DNA of 18,112 nucleotides from an uncultured Duncaniella sp. (GTDB lineage Bacteria; Bacteroidota; Bacteroidia; Bacteroidales; Muribaculaceae): assembly GCA_910586665.1 (NCBI GenBank), contig CAJUIX010000035.1, positions 1 to 18,112 of the forward strand. The letters run 5' to 3'. Under the pieces are notes generated by a model. The model was not told the origin of the DNA. It ran no database searches and worked only from the letters and a program-made list of their open reading frames with translations. The translations under genes were made by a program, and so were the position numbers. Of this stretch, positions 6,257-15,639 are shown one piece after another (within the stretch, counting starts at the first letter, position 1; every line of letters begins with the position of its first letter).

Positions 6257-7156
6257 ATGAGCGAGATAGAAAGAATTGACACAATCCAGGAATACAACGA
6301 TTACTTCGGTATAGAGACCCTGCATCCGTTGGTGACGGTCGTAGACTGTCGAGAGGCAAAGCCGTTGAGATACGGTAGGAAGTTTTTCAATATCTATGCA
6401 ATCCTGCTTAAGGACATTGACTGTGGCACATTGAAATATGGCCGTAGCGTCTATGACTACCAGCAGGGAACAATGCTTTTTGTTGCCCCCGGCCAGTTGA
6501 TGGGTGCCGATGACGACGGGCAGCTGCACCAGCCCGCAGGATGGTTCGTGGCCTTTCATCCCGAATTTTTGCGGGGGACACATCTTGCAAAGGCCATAAA
6601 GGACTATTCATATTTTTCCTACAATGCCAACGAAGCCCTGCATCTGTCGGAACAGGAACGCAAGACCATCGTCAGCTCCATGACGCAGATTAAGGAGGAA
6701 TTGCAGCATCCGATAGACAAGCATAGCAAGTCGCTTATAACGGATAAGATCAAACTGCTGCTTGACTATGCCGTGCGGTTTTACGACCGTCAGTTTATAA
6801 CCCGTGAAAATGCCAATAGCGATGTCATGGCCCGCTTCGAGGAGCTGCTCGACAATTATTTCGCCTCCTCCGCCCCGGCTGAGAAAGGCTCTCCTACGGT
6901 TCAGTACTGTGCCGACGAGCTGTGCATGTCGGCAAACTATCTGAGCGACCTTCTGCGCAAGGAGACGGGGATGTCGGCCCTGCGTCACATACAGCAGAAG
7001 ATGACAGATGTCGCAAAGGACTTGATTATCGGCAGTAACAAGTCTATCAGCGAGATATCCTACGACCTCGGCTTCTCCTATCCCCAGCATTTCAACCGTT
7101 GGTTCAAGAAGATGACCGGCATCACGCCCAGCCAGTATAGGTTGCAGCTCAACTAA
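6257..7156 (+). CDS. AraC-family transcriptional regulator
   Basis: 299 residues. The C-terminal AraC/HTH_18 domain begins near 215 and has both helix-turn-helix units: CADELCMSANYLSDLLRKETG, then ISEISYDLGFSYPQHFNRWFKKMTGITPSQYR. The latter is the family's signature second unit. The N-terminal half has a cupin-like ligand-binding texture (for example GTMLFVAPGQLMG). The ATG at 6257 was chosen over the in-frame GTG at 6164 because the promoter boxes at 6226-6253 lie within that extension and 299 residues is a normal length. It is divergent from the exported redox operon and probably activates it and itself through the paired 14-base elements. The inducing signal is unknown. Confidence 0.9.
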   Translation: MSEIERIDTIQEYNDYFGIETLHPLVTVVDCREAKPLRYGRKFFNIYAILLKDIDCGTLKYGRSVYDYQQGTMLFVAPGQLMGADDDGQLHQPAGWFVAFHPEFLRGTHLAKAIKDYSYFSYNANEALHLSEQERKTIVSSMTQIKEELQHPIDKHSKSLITDKIKLLLDYAVRFYDRQFITRENANSDVMARFEELLDNYFASSAPAEKGSPTVQYCADELCMSANYLSDLLRKETGMSALRHIQQKMTDVAKDLIIGSNKSISEISYDLGFSYPQHFNRWFKKMTGITPSQYRLQLN

Positions 7157-7212
7157 GAAGGCGTGTCGACAATGTCTGCCGCCCCCTGTCCATAACTCTG
7201 CCGGTCAGCGAA

Positions 7213-7244
7213 TTTGTGCCGATAAGAAAAAATCGCTAAATTTG
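7213..7244 (+). promoter_or_regulatory. Promoter of rarA (TTTG-N20-TAnnTTTG)
   Basis: TTTG at 7213-7216 and TAAATTTG at 7237-7244 are spaced by 20 bases. The box ends eight bases before the ATG at 7253, so the transcript should be leaderless or nearly so. Confidence 0.8.
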
Positions 7245-7252
7245 CATTTACA

Positions 7253-8548
7253 ATGAACCAGCCACTTGCAGAGCGCCTGCGTCCGCGCTCACTCGACGAT
7301 TATATAGGACAACTTCATTTGGTAGGGCCGGGGGGCGTCGTCAGACGCATGATTGAGTCGGCCAAGATTTCTTCCTTTATCCTATGGGGGCCTCCCGGGG
7401 TGGGGAAGACCACTCTTGCGCGCATTATCGCCAACTCGGTCAATGTGCCTTTCTACACCCTATCGGCTGTCAATTCAGGCGTGAAGGAGGTGCGCGACGT
7501 CATCGAGCGCTGTAAGGCTGATTCGATGAACATGTTTGCCGGCGGCCGCCCCATCCTGTTTATTGATGAAATCCATCGCTTCAGCAAGAACCAGCAGGAC
7601 AGCCTGCTCGGGGCAGTAGAGAGCGGGGTGGTGACCCTTATCGGGGCCACTACCGAGAATCCGTCGTTTGAAGTGATACGCCCGCTCCTCTCGCGTGCGC
7701 AGGTCTACACCTTGCGGCCTCTTGAGGAGGAGGATTTGCGCCTGCTTCTCGACAGGGCTGTCGACGGGGACGAGGCCCTGCGCCTCCACGGTGTGAAAAT
7801 CGAGGAGACCACTGCTCTTTTCCGTTTTGCAGGGGGCGATGCACGCAAGCTGCTCAACATTATCGACCTGCTCGAACAGTCGACCCCCCAGGGGGAGCCG
7901 GTGATTATCAATGACAAGCTTGTCACCGACCGCCTTCAGGAGAATCCTGCGGCCTACGACAAGAACGGGGAGATGCACTATGATATAATATCGGCCTTTA
8001 TCAAGAGTGTGCGTGGTTCCGACCCCGATGCGGCTCTCTACTGGCTCGCGCGTATGATTCACGGCGGGGAGGATCCCGAGTTTATAGCCCGCCGACTGAT
8101 GATACTCTCGGCTGAGGACATCGGTCTCGCCAATCCCAACGCGCTCCTGCTGGCCAATGCCACATTTGACATGATTCAGAAGATTGGCATGCCCGAGGGG
8201 AGGATTCCGCTTGCAGAGTGCACGGTCTATCTGGCCCTGTCGCCGAAAAGTAACTCGGCTTACATGGGTATAGCCCGCGCGCTCGAGCTTGTCGAGCAGA
8301 CCGGCGACCTCCCGGTGCCTCTCCACCTGCGCAATGCCCCGACCTCGCTGATGAAGGATATGGGTTATGGCCGTGACTATAAATATGCCCATGACTACCC
8401 CGGAAATTTCGTGGTGCAGCAGTTCATGCCGGACCAGCTTGGCCACCGCGACTTGTGGCAGCCATGCGACAACCCTGCCGAGATGCGTTCTGCCGCCCTT
8501 CAGAACCAGCGCTGGCAGGGCGGGGAGAAGCAGAAGAACGATGATTGA
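7253..8548 (+). CDS. rarA: Replication-associated recombination protein A, AAA+ ATPase
   Basis: 431 residues, the normal length for RarA/MgsA, the bacterial relative of WRNIP1/Mgs1, which acts at stalled replication forks together with SSB. The Walker A motif GPPGVGKT is at 46-53, Walker B ILFIDE at 101-106, sensor 1 GATTENPSFE at 131-140 and the arginine finger in PLLSR at 144-148; GGDARKLLNII near 195-203 fits sensor 2. The C-terminal half has the RarA tetramerisation region, with the SAFIKSVRGSDPDAALYWLARM segment that separates this family from the clamp loader. It has its own promoter ending eight bases before the ATG. The downstream acyltransferase follows after 60 bases without a visible terminator. 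Confidence 0.95.
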   Translation: MNQPLAERLRPRSLDDYIGQLHLVGPGGVVRRMIESAKISSFILWGPPGVGKTTLARIIANSVNVPFYTLSAVNSGVKEVRDVIERCKADSMNMFAGGRPILFIDEIHRFSKNQQDSLLGAVESGVVTLIGATTENPSFEVIRPLLSRAQVYTLRPLEEEDLRLLLDRAVDGDEALRLHGVKIEETTALFRFAGGDARKLLNIIDLLEQSTPQGEPVIINDKLVTDRLQENPAAYDKNGEMHYDIISAFIKSVRGSDPDAALYWLARMIHGGEDPEFIARRLMILSAEDIGLANPNALLLANATFDMIQKIGMPEGRIPLAECTVYLALSPKSNSAYMGIARALELVEQTGDLPVPLHLRNAPTSLMKDMGYGRDYKYAHDYPGNFVVQQFMPDQLGHRDLWQPCDNPAEMRSAALQNQRWQGGEKQKNDD

Positions 8549-8608
8549 TACTATGAGGGCAGAATGAGAGATTTATAAGGGAATACCATTGAAAATTGCG
8601 GTGCAGAA

Positions 8609-9781
8609 ATGGCTGATAATATTATAAAACTTGATTCAAAACCAAGGTTCGAGATTCTTGACGGGCTGCGAGGTGTCGCGGCAATGATAGTAGTAGCATT
8701 TCATCTGTTTGAGACCTATTCCCCCGGGCCGTCGGAGCAGATTCTGAATCATGGCTACCTGGCTGTGGACTTCTTCTTTGTCCTCTCGGGCTTCGTCATA
8801 GGGTATGCCTATGATGACCGTTGGGGAAAGATGACCACATGGGGATTTTTCAAGCGCAGACTCATACGCTTGCAGCCTATGGTGATACTCGGTACTCTCA
8901 TCGGCGCCTTTTGGTACTACTTTGGCGACGCTCCGGGTTTTCAATTGGTGATGCAGACACCGTGGTGGAAGGTTCTTGTGATTGTGGTCATGGGATGCTT
9001 CATGTTCCCGACACCTCCGTCGTTGGATATACGCGGCTGGCAGGAAGTCAATTCGCTCAACGGTGCTGCGTGGTCCTTGATGTGGGAATATATAGCCAAC
9101 ATTCTGTATGCTCTATTTGTAAGGCGCTTCTCGCTTAAGGTGCTGGCTGTAATGGTCTTTGTCTCAGCCTTTCTTACGGTGGATCTATCCCTGAATCTCG
9201 ATGTTTTTGAGCTGCTTGACGCACGGTCGTATGCAAAGTATACTGTGATAGGCGGCTTTGGACTGACTCCGGACCAGCTGTATATAGGTCTCTGCCGTCT
9301 CATGTATCCGTTTTTCGGCGGTCTGCTGCTTTACCGGCTTGGGAAGTGGCGTATCAATCTGTCACACGGTGGCATGACCGTATGCTCGCTCGCGGTGGCT
9401 CTGACCTTGGTGGTCCCCCATATCGGGGGCGACACACATCCGTGGATCAATGGGCTCTATTGTGCGCTGGTGATTCTGTTTGTGTATCCTGCAATAGTCG
9501 CCGTCGGTGCCGGCAGTCCCTTGAAGGGTAAGCACACAACGGCGATATGCAAGTTCCTTGGCAGGATTTCATATCCTCTCTATATTACGCATTATCCCAT
9601 GATATATGTGCAGATGAGCTGGGCGGCAAGGCACCCGGATGCCCCCTTAGGAACACATATATTTGTGGCAGTAGTTATCTTTATAGCCGCTATAGCTGTA
9701 GCCTATGCCAGTGAGAAGGTTTATGACGCTCCGATTAGGAAATGGCTCTCCGAAAGATTCCTCTATAAGACAGGCAGATAG
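8609..9781 (+). CDS. Membrane acyltransferase family 3 protein (OafA/OpgC-like)
   Basis: 390 residues with about ten hydrophobic segments. Family marks of PF01757 are clear: LDGLRGVAA at 17-25 followed by the presumed catalytic His32, YLAVDFFFVLSGFVIG at 50-65, and the FFKRRLIRLQP basic helix at 80-90. Such inner-membrane enzymes transfer acetyl or other acyl groups to cell-surface glycans, periplasmic glucans or small molecules; the acceptor here cannot be told. No glycan biosynthesis genes are nearby. No convincing promoter was found in the 60 bases after rarA, so read-through from rarA is likely. The gene converges with the efflux operon with a single base between the two stop codons. Confidence 0.85.
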   Translation: MADNIIKLDSKPRFEILDGLRGVAAMIVVAFHLFETYSPGPSEQILNHGYLAVDFFFVLSGFVIGYAYDDRWGKMTTWGFFKRRLIRLQPMVILGTLIGAFWYYFGDAPGFQLVMQTPWWKVLVIVVMGCFMFPTPPSLDIRGWQEVNSLNGAAWSLMWEYIANILYALFVRRFSLKVLAVMVFVSAFLTVDLSLNLDVFELLDARSYAKYTVIGGFGLTPDQLYIGLCRLMYPFFGGLLLYRLGKWRINLSHGGMTVCSLAVALTLVVPHIGGDTHPWINGLYCALVILFVYPAIVAVGAGSPLKGKHTTAICKFLGRISYPLYITHYPMIYVQMSWAARHPDAPLGTHIFVAVVIFIAAIAVAYASEKVYDAPIRKWLSERFLYKTGR

Positions 9782-9782
9782 T

Positions 9783-11198
9783 TTACAGCTGATTCTCTTT
9801 GGCCGAGGCCCTGCTCTCGGCGGAGTCGAGCTGCCAGCCTCCGCCGAGGACCTTGTAGAGGTTGATGAGGGATAGATATTCGTCGCGCAAGGCGTTGCTG
9901 ACGCCTATCTGCGCGTCGAAGTAGCGGCGCTGCGCGTCGAGAACGTCGATATAGTTGAGTGTTCCGGCACGGTATTGCAGGTGGGCGAGCTGCACATATT
10001 TGACAGTGGCGTCGCGAAGGTCGATTTTCAGACGGCTTGTCTCCTTGACGGTACGGTAGGCCGAAATCGCGGTATTTACCTCTGTAAAGGCCTGGATTAC
10101 GGATTTTTCATAGTCATAGCGGGCCTGGTCATATGCGGCAATAGTCGCCTGGTATTTGCGCTTCTTGCGTCCGAAGTCAAAAATTGTGCCGGTAATAGTG
10201 CCTATGGCATAAGTGAAAGGTGATTTGAAGAAATCGGCGAGGGCGTCGTTCTCAAATCCGGGGGTGAAACCCAGGCGCAGGGAGGGAAAGCGGTTTGCGT
10301 AGCTGACACCGACGGCGGCCATAGCCGCGGCAAGGCGTTGCTCGGCAGCACGGATGTCTGGGCGGCGCTGGAGGAGCTCGGAGGGTATGCCGGTGGGGAG
10401 TTTCTCGGGGAGGATAATGTTGAGCGCGAGTTGTCCGCGGTCGAGGATTTCGTGAGGGTATTCACCCATGAGGAGTGTCAGATTGTTGCGGGCGGCTGTG
10501 ACCTGCCTCTCGAGGTTGGGGACGAGCGAGGCGGTCGAGGAGTATTCCACTTTTGCCTGCTGATAGACAGTCTCGGATGTCAGACCGCCCTCGAAGCGGA
10601 TGCGGGCCTGCTCGAGTGACTGCTGGCGGGTGGAGAGTGTCTGGCGGACAATCGAAAGCTCGTTGTCGAGGGCGATGAGGCGGAAGTAGGCCGAGGCAAC
10701 TTCTGAGATAAGGGTCATGCGCATGGCTCGGTAGTCCTCGACGCTGGCTGCAAAGTTGGCGGCACCACGCTTCTTGGCCTGCGACAAGGCACCCCAGAGG
10801 TTCATCTCCCATGAGATAGGGAATTTCAGATCATATTCTGGGTCCTTGGTGGTCCCGGTGCCGCTATAGTTGTTGGTCTCATGGCTGGCGCCTACGAGGC
10901 CTCCGATTTCAGGCAGCATGTTGGCTTTGTCGACACCGTAGAGCTGTCGTGCCTCCTCGACGCGGGCTGCGGCTTTGAGAAGGTCGCGGTTGTTGTCGAG
11001 GGTTATGCTGATGATGCGGCGGAGGGTCGAGTCGGCATAGAATTCCCACCAGGTCATGTCTGCGATAGATGTCGAGTCATTTTCGAGTCCGGGCATGAAT
11101 GTCGAGGGCATCGCGACGTCGGGCCGGGTGAGATTCTTGATGCCGGAGCATCCGGCGAGGCCGATGAGGGCTATGATGATGGGGATGAAGCGTTTCAT
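9783..11198 (-). CDS. Outer-membrane efflux lipoprotein (NodT/OprM-type TolC family)
   Basis: 471 residues. The signal peptide ends in lipobox LAGC with Cys17, so the mature protein is a lipoprotein, as in OprM. Two long helical OEP repeats follow, with the ARVEEARQLYGVDKANMLPEIG and RFEGGLTSETVYQQAKVE segments in the first and the LLQRRPDIRAAEQRLAAAMAAVG hallmark near the middle. FTEVNTAISAYRTV and FDAQIGVSNALRDEYLSLINLYKVLGGGW close the second repeat. It forms the trimeric channel of the RND system. Its start overlaps the pump's stop by four bases (ATGA, 11195-11198). No terminator was visible after its stop, which is one base from the convergent gene. Confidence 0.93.
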   Translation of the reverse strand: MKRFIPIIIALIGLAGCSGIKNLTRPDVAMPSTFMPGLENDSTSIADMTWWEFYADSTLRRIISITLDNNRDLLKAAARVEEARQLYGVDKANMLPEIGGLVGASHETNNYSGTGTTKDPEYDLKFPISWEMNLWGALSQAKKRGAANFAASVEDYRAMRMTLISEVASAYFRLIALDNELSIVRQTLSTRQQSLEQARIRFEGGLTSETVYQQAKVEYSSTASLVPNLERQVTAARNNLTLLMGEYPHEILDRGQLALNIILPEKLPTGIPSELLQRRPDIRAAEQRLAAAMAAVGVSYANRFPSLRLGFTPGFENDALADFFKSPFTYAIGTITGTIFDFGRKKRKYQATIAAYDQARYDYEKSVIQAFTEVNTAISAYRTVKETSRLKIDLRDATVKYVQLAHLQYRAGTLNYIDVLDAQRRYFDAQIGVSNALRDEYLSLINLYKVLGGGWQLDSAESRASAKENQL

Positions 11199-14100
11199 TG
11201 TTCAGGTGTGGTTTCGGGTTTGACTTTTTTCTTCGTCAGACGGTCAATGGCTACGAAGAAGAAGGGGACGAAGACGATGCCGACGGTGATGGCGACGAGC
11301 ATGCCGAAGAATACGCCGGTACCGATGTCGCGTCTGGCTGCCGAGCCGGGGCCTGATGCGAAAAGCAGCGGGAGGAGTCCGAGCATGAAGGCCAGCGAGG
11401 TCATGACTATCGGGCGGAAGCGGAGACGGGCGGCGGTGAGGGCTGCATGGACGGCGTCGACACCCTTGTCGACCTCCTCTTTTGCGAATTCGACGATGAG
11501 GATGGCATTTTTAGCCACCAGGCCGACGAGCATCACCAATCCGATCTGGAAGTAGATGTTGTTCTCCAGTCCGCAGATCCAGATGCCGAGATATGCGCCC
11601 ACTCCGGCAATCGGGAGGGAGAGTATGACGGCGAGGGGCACTGACCAACTTTCATACTGCGCCGCGAGGAAGAGGAAGACGAAGAGGAGGGCGAGTCCGA
11701 GGACGAGTCCTGTGTTGCCGCTCTCATGTTTCTGCTGGTAGGAGAGGCCGCTCCACTCGACTCCGATGTTTTCGGGGAGTTTCTCGCGCACGATTTTTTC
11801 GAGAGCATCCATAGCCTCGCCAGTGCTGTAGCCGTGTGCGGCCTCGCCGGAGATTGTGGCGGAGTTAAACATGTTGAAGCGTCCTATCGTACCGGGGCCG
11901 GTGGTGAAGTGCGATGTCCCGAGGGCCGAGATTGGCACCATAGTGTTGTCGGCGGCGCGGACAAAGAAGAGGTTGATGTTGTCCCTGTTTGAGCGATAGG
12001 GAGCCTCGGCCTGGATGTAGACCTTGTAGATGCGGTTGAACATATTGAAATCGTTGACATATATCGAGCCGGTGAAGGCCTTCATGGTCGAAAATATGTC
12101 GCTGATAGGTATGCCCTGCATCTTGGCGCGGTCACGGTCCACGTCGAAATAGAGCTGCGGTATGTCGGTCTGCATGGAGGTAGAGAGGTCGGCAATGGCC
12201 GGAATTGTCGACGCATAGTGACGGAGGGTATCGACCGCGTGCTGGAGGTCGGTATATGTGGCATCGGCACGCGCCTCGAGCACCATCTCGAAGCCGCCGG
12301 AGGTTCCGAGACCCGGAATGATGGCCGGAGAGAAGATGTAGACCTTGCTTTCGGGGTATTGCGCCAGGTGATCGTGGATACGGGTCTTGATTTTTGAAAT
12401 GTCAGTAGTGTTTCTCTCGTCCCAGGGTTTGAGTATGACTGTCAGTTGGGAGTGGGCTGGATTGGTGCCCACGCGCGGCGAGGAGCCGGTGACGTTGAGG
12501 ACGTATTCAACATCAGGGTCGGCGAGGAGATATTCCATAGCCCTGTCCGTCACCTCGCGGCTGCGCTCGATGGTCGAGCCTTCAGGAAGCTCAAGTTCGA
12601 CGGTGAAGTAGCCCTGGTCCTCCTGCGACATGAAGCTCTGCGGCATGAGGGCGTTCATCATATATATGAACACGAGCGCGAGGCCGAAGGCGGTATACAT
12701 GCGCTTCGGGTGCCCGAGGGTGCGCATGATTGTGCGGCCGTAGAAGCGGTTGCCTCTTCCGAGCCAGATGTTGATGAGGCGGAAAATCTTGGCCTTCTTG
12801 CGGCGGCTTGCGGGCCTGAGCAGCTTGGAGCACATGACGGGGGAGAGGGTAAGGGCGACGATGGTCGAAATGATTACCGACACGGCAATGGTGATGGTAA
12901 ACTGGCGGTAGAGCTGGCCGGTGATGCCCGGGAGGAAGCTCACGGGGATGAAGACAGCGCAGAGCACGAGCGACATGGCGATGAGCGCGCTTCCGAGATT
13001 GGACATAGCCTTGGCGGTGGCCTCCTTGGGGGAGAGGTGCTCGGTGTTCATGATGCGGTCAACGTTCTCGACCACTACTATGGCGTCGTCGACAACTATA
13101 CCGATTGCGAGGATTAGGCCGAGGAGGGTGAGCATGTTGAGCGAGAAGCCGAACATTAGCATTACGCCGAAGGTGCCGACGAGCGAGATCGGGACGGCGA
13201 TGACAGGGATGAGTGTCGAGCGCCAGTTTTGCAGCGAGAGGAAGACTACGAGAATCACCAGCAGGAGCGCCTCGAAGAAGGTGCGGTAGACGTGGTGGAT
13301 AGACTCGGAGATGTAGGTCGTCATGTCGAAAGGAATCTCATAGCTGATTCCTTCGGGGAAGTTCCTGGCGATGTTTTTCATCTCGGCCTTGACGGCGTCG
13401 GCTACCTCCATAGCGTTGGCACCCGGGAGCATATTGATGTTGAGCACGGCGGCATTGCCTCCGTTTATACCGCTCTCTGTCGAGTAGCTTGAGGCCTCGA
13501 GTGAGACTCGGGCTACGTCCTTCAGCCGGATGACAGAGCCGTCGCGTCCGGCACGGAGGACGATGTCCTCGAACTCGGCCACCGACGACAGACGCCCGCG
13601 GGCAATAATAGGCATTGTCACGTCGATGTCAGATGTCGGTGCCTGTCCGAGCGCTCCGGCTGCCGATTCACGGTTCTGGTCTTTGAGTGCGTTCTGTATA
13701 TCCTTGACAGTGAGTCCGAGGTCGGCCAGTTTGTCGGGGGCAACCCATATCTGCATGGCATAGTAGCGGCTGCCGACGTTGCTGACGCTTCCGACACCGG
13801 GGATGCGGCGCAGTGGGTCGAGGACGTTGAGCGTGGTGTAGTTGCTGAGGTAGACCTCGTCAAACTTCGGGTCGCTCGAGAGAATCGTTATGGTCATGAG
13901 GCGGCTTGCTGTCTCCTTCGATACGGAGATGCCGTTCTGCACCACCTCGGCCGGCAGACGAGACTCCGCCTTCTTGACACGGTTCTGGATGTCGACGGCG
14001 GCAAGTTCGGGGTCGGTGTCGATGTCGAAGGTGACGAGTGCCGAGAAGCCACCCGAATTGGAGCTTGTCGACGACATGTAGATCATACCCGGCGTTCCGT

Positions 14101-14311
14101 TAAGCTCCTGCTCGATAGGAGTAGCCACGGCCTGGGTCACAGTCTGTGCGTCGGCTCCCGGATAGGAGGCGCTGATGCGTACCACCGGGGGGACTATCTG
14201 CGGATACTGGTCGACCGGGAGAAGGGCAAGTCCGATAGCCCCGACGATAAATATGACGATTGATATTACAATCGAGAATACGGGGTGTTCGAGAAAAAAG
14301 TTCTTTTTCAT
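11195..14311 (-). CDS. RND multidrug efflux pump, HAE1 family inner-membrane subunit (AcrB-like)
   Basis: 1038 residues, the usual length for HAE1 pumps. The N-terminus (FFLEHPVFSIVISIVI, then LPVDQYPQIVPP) is standard. The proton-relay aspartates are D408 and D409 in GIVVDDAIVVVENV, matching AcrB D407/D408, and the matching lysine lies in LVGLVAKNAILIVEFAKE near the C-terminus. The duplicated arrangement of six-helix bundles with two large periplasmic loops is intact. The pump exchanges protons for hydrophobic or amphiphilic compounds; substrates cannot be predicted. It starts one base after the adaptor's stop codon and overlaps the outer-membrane factor's start, giving a complete tripartite operon. 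Confidence 0.96.
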   Translation of the reverse strand: MKKNFFLEHPVFSIVISIVIFIVGAIGLALLPVDQYPQIVPPVVRISASYPGADAQTVTQAVATPIEQELNGTPGMIYMSSTSSNSGGFSALVTFDIDTDPELAAVDIQNRVKKAESRLPAEVVQNGISVSKETASRLMTITILSSDPKFDEVYLSNYTTLNVLDPLRRIPGVGSVSNVGSRYYAMQIWVAPDKLADLGLTVKDIQNALKDQNRESAAGALGQAPTSDIDVTMPIIARGRLSSVAEFEDIVLRAGRDGSVIRLKDVARVSLEASSYSTESGINGGNAAVLNINMLPGANAMEVADAVKAEMKNIARNFPEGISYEIPFDMTTYISESIHHVYRTFFEALLLVILVVFLSLQNWRSTLIPVIAVPISLVGTFGVMLMFGFSLNMLTLLGLILAIGIVVDDAIVVVENVDRIMNTEHLSPKEATAKAMSNLGSALIAMSLVLCAVFIPVSFLPGITGQLYRQFTITIAVSVIISTIVALTLSPVMCSKLLRPASRRKKAKIFRLINIWLGRGNRFYGRTIMRTLGHPKRMYTAFGLALVFIYMMNALMPQSFMSQEDQGYFTVELELPEGSTIERSREVTDRAMEYLLADPDVEYVLNVTGSSPRVGTNPAHSQLTVILKPWDERNTTDISKIKTRIHDHLAQYPESKVYIFSPAIIPGLGTSGGFEMVLEARADATYTDLQHAVDTLRHYASTIPAIADLSTSMQTDIPQLYFDVDRDRAKMQGIPISDIFSTMKAFTGSIYVNDFNMFNRIYKVYIQAEAPYRSNRDNINLFFVRAADNTMVPISALGTSHFTTGPGTIGRFNMFNSATISGEAAHGYSTGEAMDALEKIVREKLPENIGVEWSGLSYQQKHESGNTGLVLGLALLFVFLFLAAQYESWSVPLAVILSLPIAGVGAYLGIWICGLENNIYFQIGLVMLVGLVAKNAILIVEFAKEEVDKGVDAVHAALTAARLRFRPIVMTSLAFMLGLLPLLFASGPGSAARRDIGTGVFFGMLVAITVGIVFVPFFFVAIDRLTKKKVKPETTPEQ

Positions 14312-14312
14312 G

Positions 14313-15584
14313 TCATTCCTCCTTTCGGGCGTCGGGGGTGGCAGTTTCTTTTATTTTCTTCTCTTTGGCCTGGGTTGTGACCGGGACGGGGTTAACCTTC
14401 ATGGAGTGGGTGAGTTTGTGGTAACCCTCGACCACGATTTTTTCACCCTTGGCAAGTCCGCGTTCCACGATTGTGCTGTTGCCGATTTCAGGACCTGTCT
14501 CGATGAAACGTTTCTCGACCACGCTGTCGGGGCGCACCACATATATGTATGCACCGCCCTTTTCGATGACAAGTGACTTGGTCGGCACCTCTATGGCCTG
14601 TTCGCGGACGTCGAGGAGCACTTTCACCTTGGTGAATTCTCCCGGAAGGAGGCTTCGGTCGGGGTTGGGCATCTCGGCGCGTACGGAGAAGGTGCCGGTC
14701 TTCGGGTCAACCTGTGGGTCAGCGAAGTCGACGAGGCCTTTGTGTGGGTAGACAGAGCCGTCGGCAAGGGTGATGGTTACGAATGAGTTCCACTTTCTGC
14801 CAGGGTCGGAGCTTCCGAGGTTTACGTTGCGGTCCTTGCTGCGCAGGTAGTCGAGGGCGGTCATCGAGAAGTCGACGCGGACGGTGTCGCTCTTCACCAC
14901 TGTGGCGAGCAGCGATTTGCCGCCCGATGGGCCGACGAGAGTGCCGATGTCGGCTACTCTCTCGGATATGAAGCCGGAGATAGGGGAGCTGACACGGGTG
15001 TAGCCGAGGGTAAGTTCGGCCTGTGTGAGGTCGGCCTCGCTGACGATCACCTCGGCATTGGCACTTTCGTAGGCGGCGGTGGCGTTGTCGAGGTCGAGCT
15101 GCGATGCGGCGTTCTGCGCATAGAGCGGTTTTATGCGTTTGAGGTCGCGCTCGGCTTTCTGAGCCTGCGCACGGGCCTTGTTGAGCTGTGCGCGGGCCTT
15201 GTTGACATGGGCCTTGTAGAGGCGCGGGTCGATGACGAAGAGGGTCTGTCCTTTCTTTATATATGAGCCTTCCTTGAACAGCATGCTCTCGAGGTAGCCT
15301 TCGACGCGGGCATGGATTTCGACGAATTGCTGTGCGCGTATGCGTCCGACGTATTCGCCGTAGATATTGACATTGTTGGCCTTCACCGTCTCGACTTCGA
15401 CGGTCGGCAGTTCGGCCGGCTGTGTCTTGGGCCGCATGAAGAAATAAATAGCGGCAGCGACTATGAGGAGGAGCAGTATAATCACAAGCCAGGCTTTCTT
15501 ATGATGAGGCGTGGTGTGTTTCACGGTCTCATAACCTGTACGAACCTTGCTGTACAGTGTTTTTTTGGGATGAATGTTGTCCAT
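14313..15584 (-). CDS. RND efflux periplasmic adaptor (membrane fusion protein)
   Basis: 423 residues. A positively charged stretch and one membrane helix (31-50) anchor the N-terminus; there is no lipobox cysteine, unlike AcrA. Then come the lipoyl half-motif (GEYVGRIRAQQFVEIHARVEGYLESMLFKEGSYIKKGQTLFVID), an Ala/Lys/Arg-rich alpha-hairpin (NKARAQLNKARAQAQKAERDLKRI), the second lipoyl half (LGYTRVSSPISGFISERVADIGTLV) and the beta-barrel and membrane-proximal domains. A charged Lys/Glu tail ends the protein. It links the pump to the outer-membrane channel. First gene of the operon, with a probable operator/promoter at 15640-15711 upstream. Confidence 0.93.
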   Translation of the reverse strand: MDNIHPKKTLYSKVRTGYETVKHTTPHHKKAWLVIILLLLIVAAAIYFFMRPKTQPAELPTVEVETVKANNVNIYGEYVGRIRAQQFVEIHARVEGYLESMLFKEGSYIKKGQTLFVIDPRLYKAHVNKARAQLNKARAQAQKAERDLKRIKPLYAQNAASQLDLDNATAAYESANAEVIVSEADLTQAELTLGYTRVSSPISGFISERVADIGTLVGPSGGKSLLATVVKSDTVRVDFSMTALDYLRSKDRNVNLGSSDPGRKWNSFVTITLADGSVYPHKGLVDFADPQVDPKTGTFSVRAEMPNPDRSLLPGEFTKVKVLLDVREQAIEVPTKSLVIEKGGAYIYVVRPDSVVEKRFIETGPEIGNSTIVERGLAKGEKIVVEGYHKLTHSMKVNPVPVTTQAKEKKIKETATPDARKEE

Positions 15585-15639
15585 ATTAATACCTAATTAA
15601 TGTGGGAAATAGTGATGATTAATGGTTGCACCGTAAAAA

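Noticed and set aside
7475..8446. 323-codon open frame antisense to rarA
   Set aside because: RarA on the opposite strand has all AAA+ motifs; the antisense product shows none and has no promoter box.
10881..13117. Two frames of more than 220 codons (10881-11555, 12446-13117) opposite the efflux genes
   Set aside because: Acidic, low-complexity translations typical of antisense shadows in GC-rich genes; the RND and TolC-family genes are intact.
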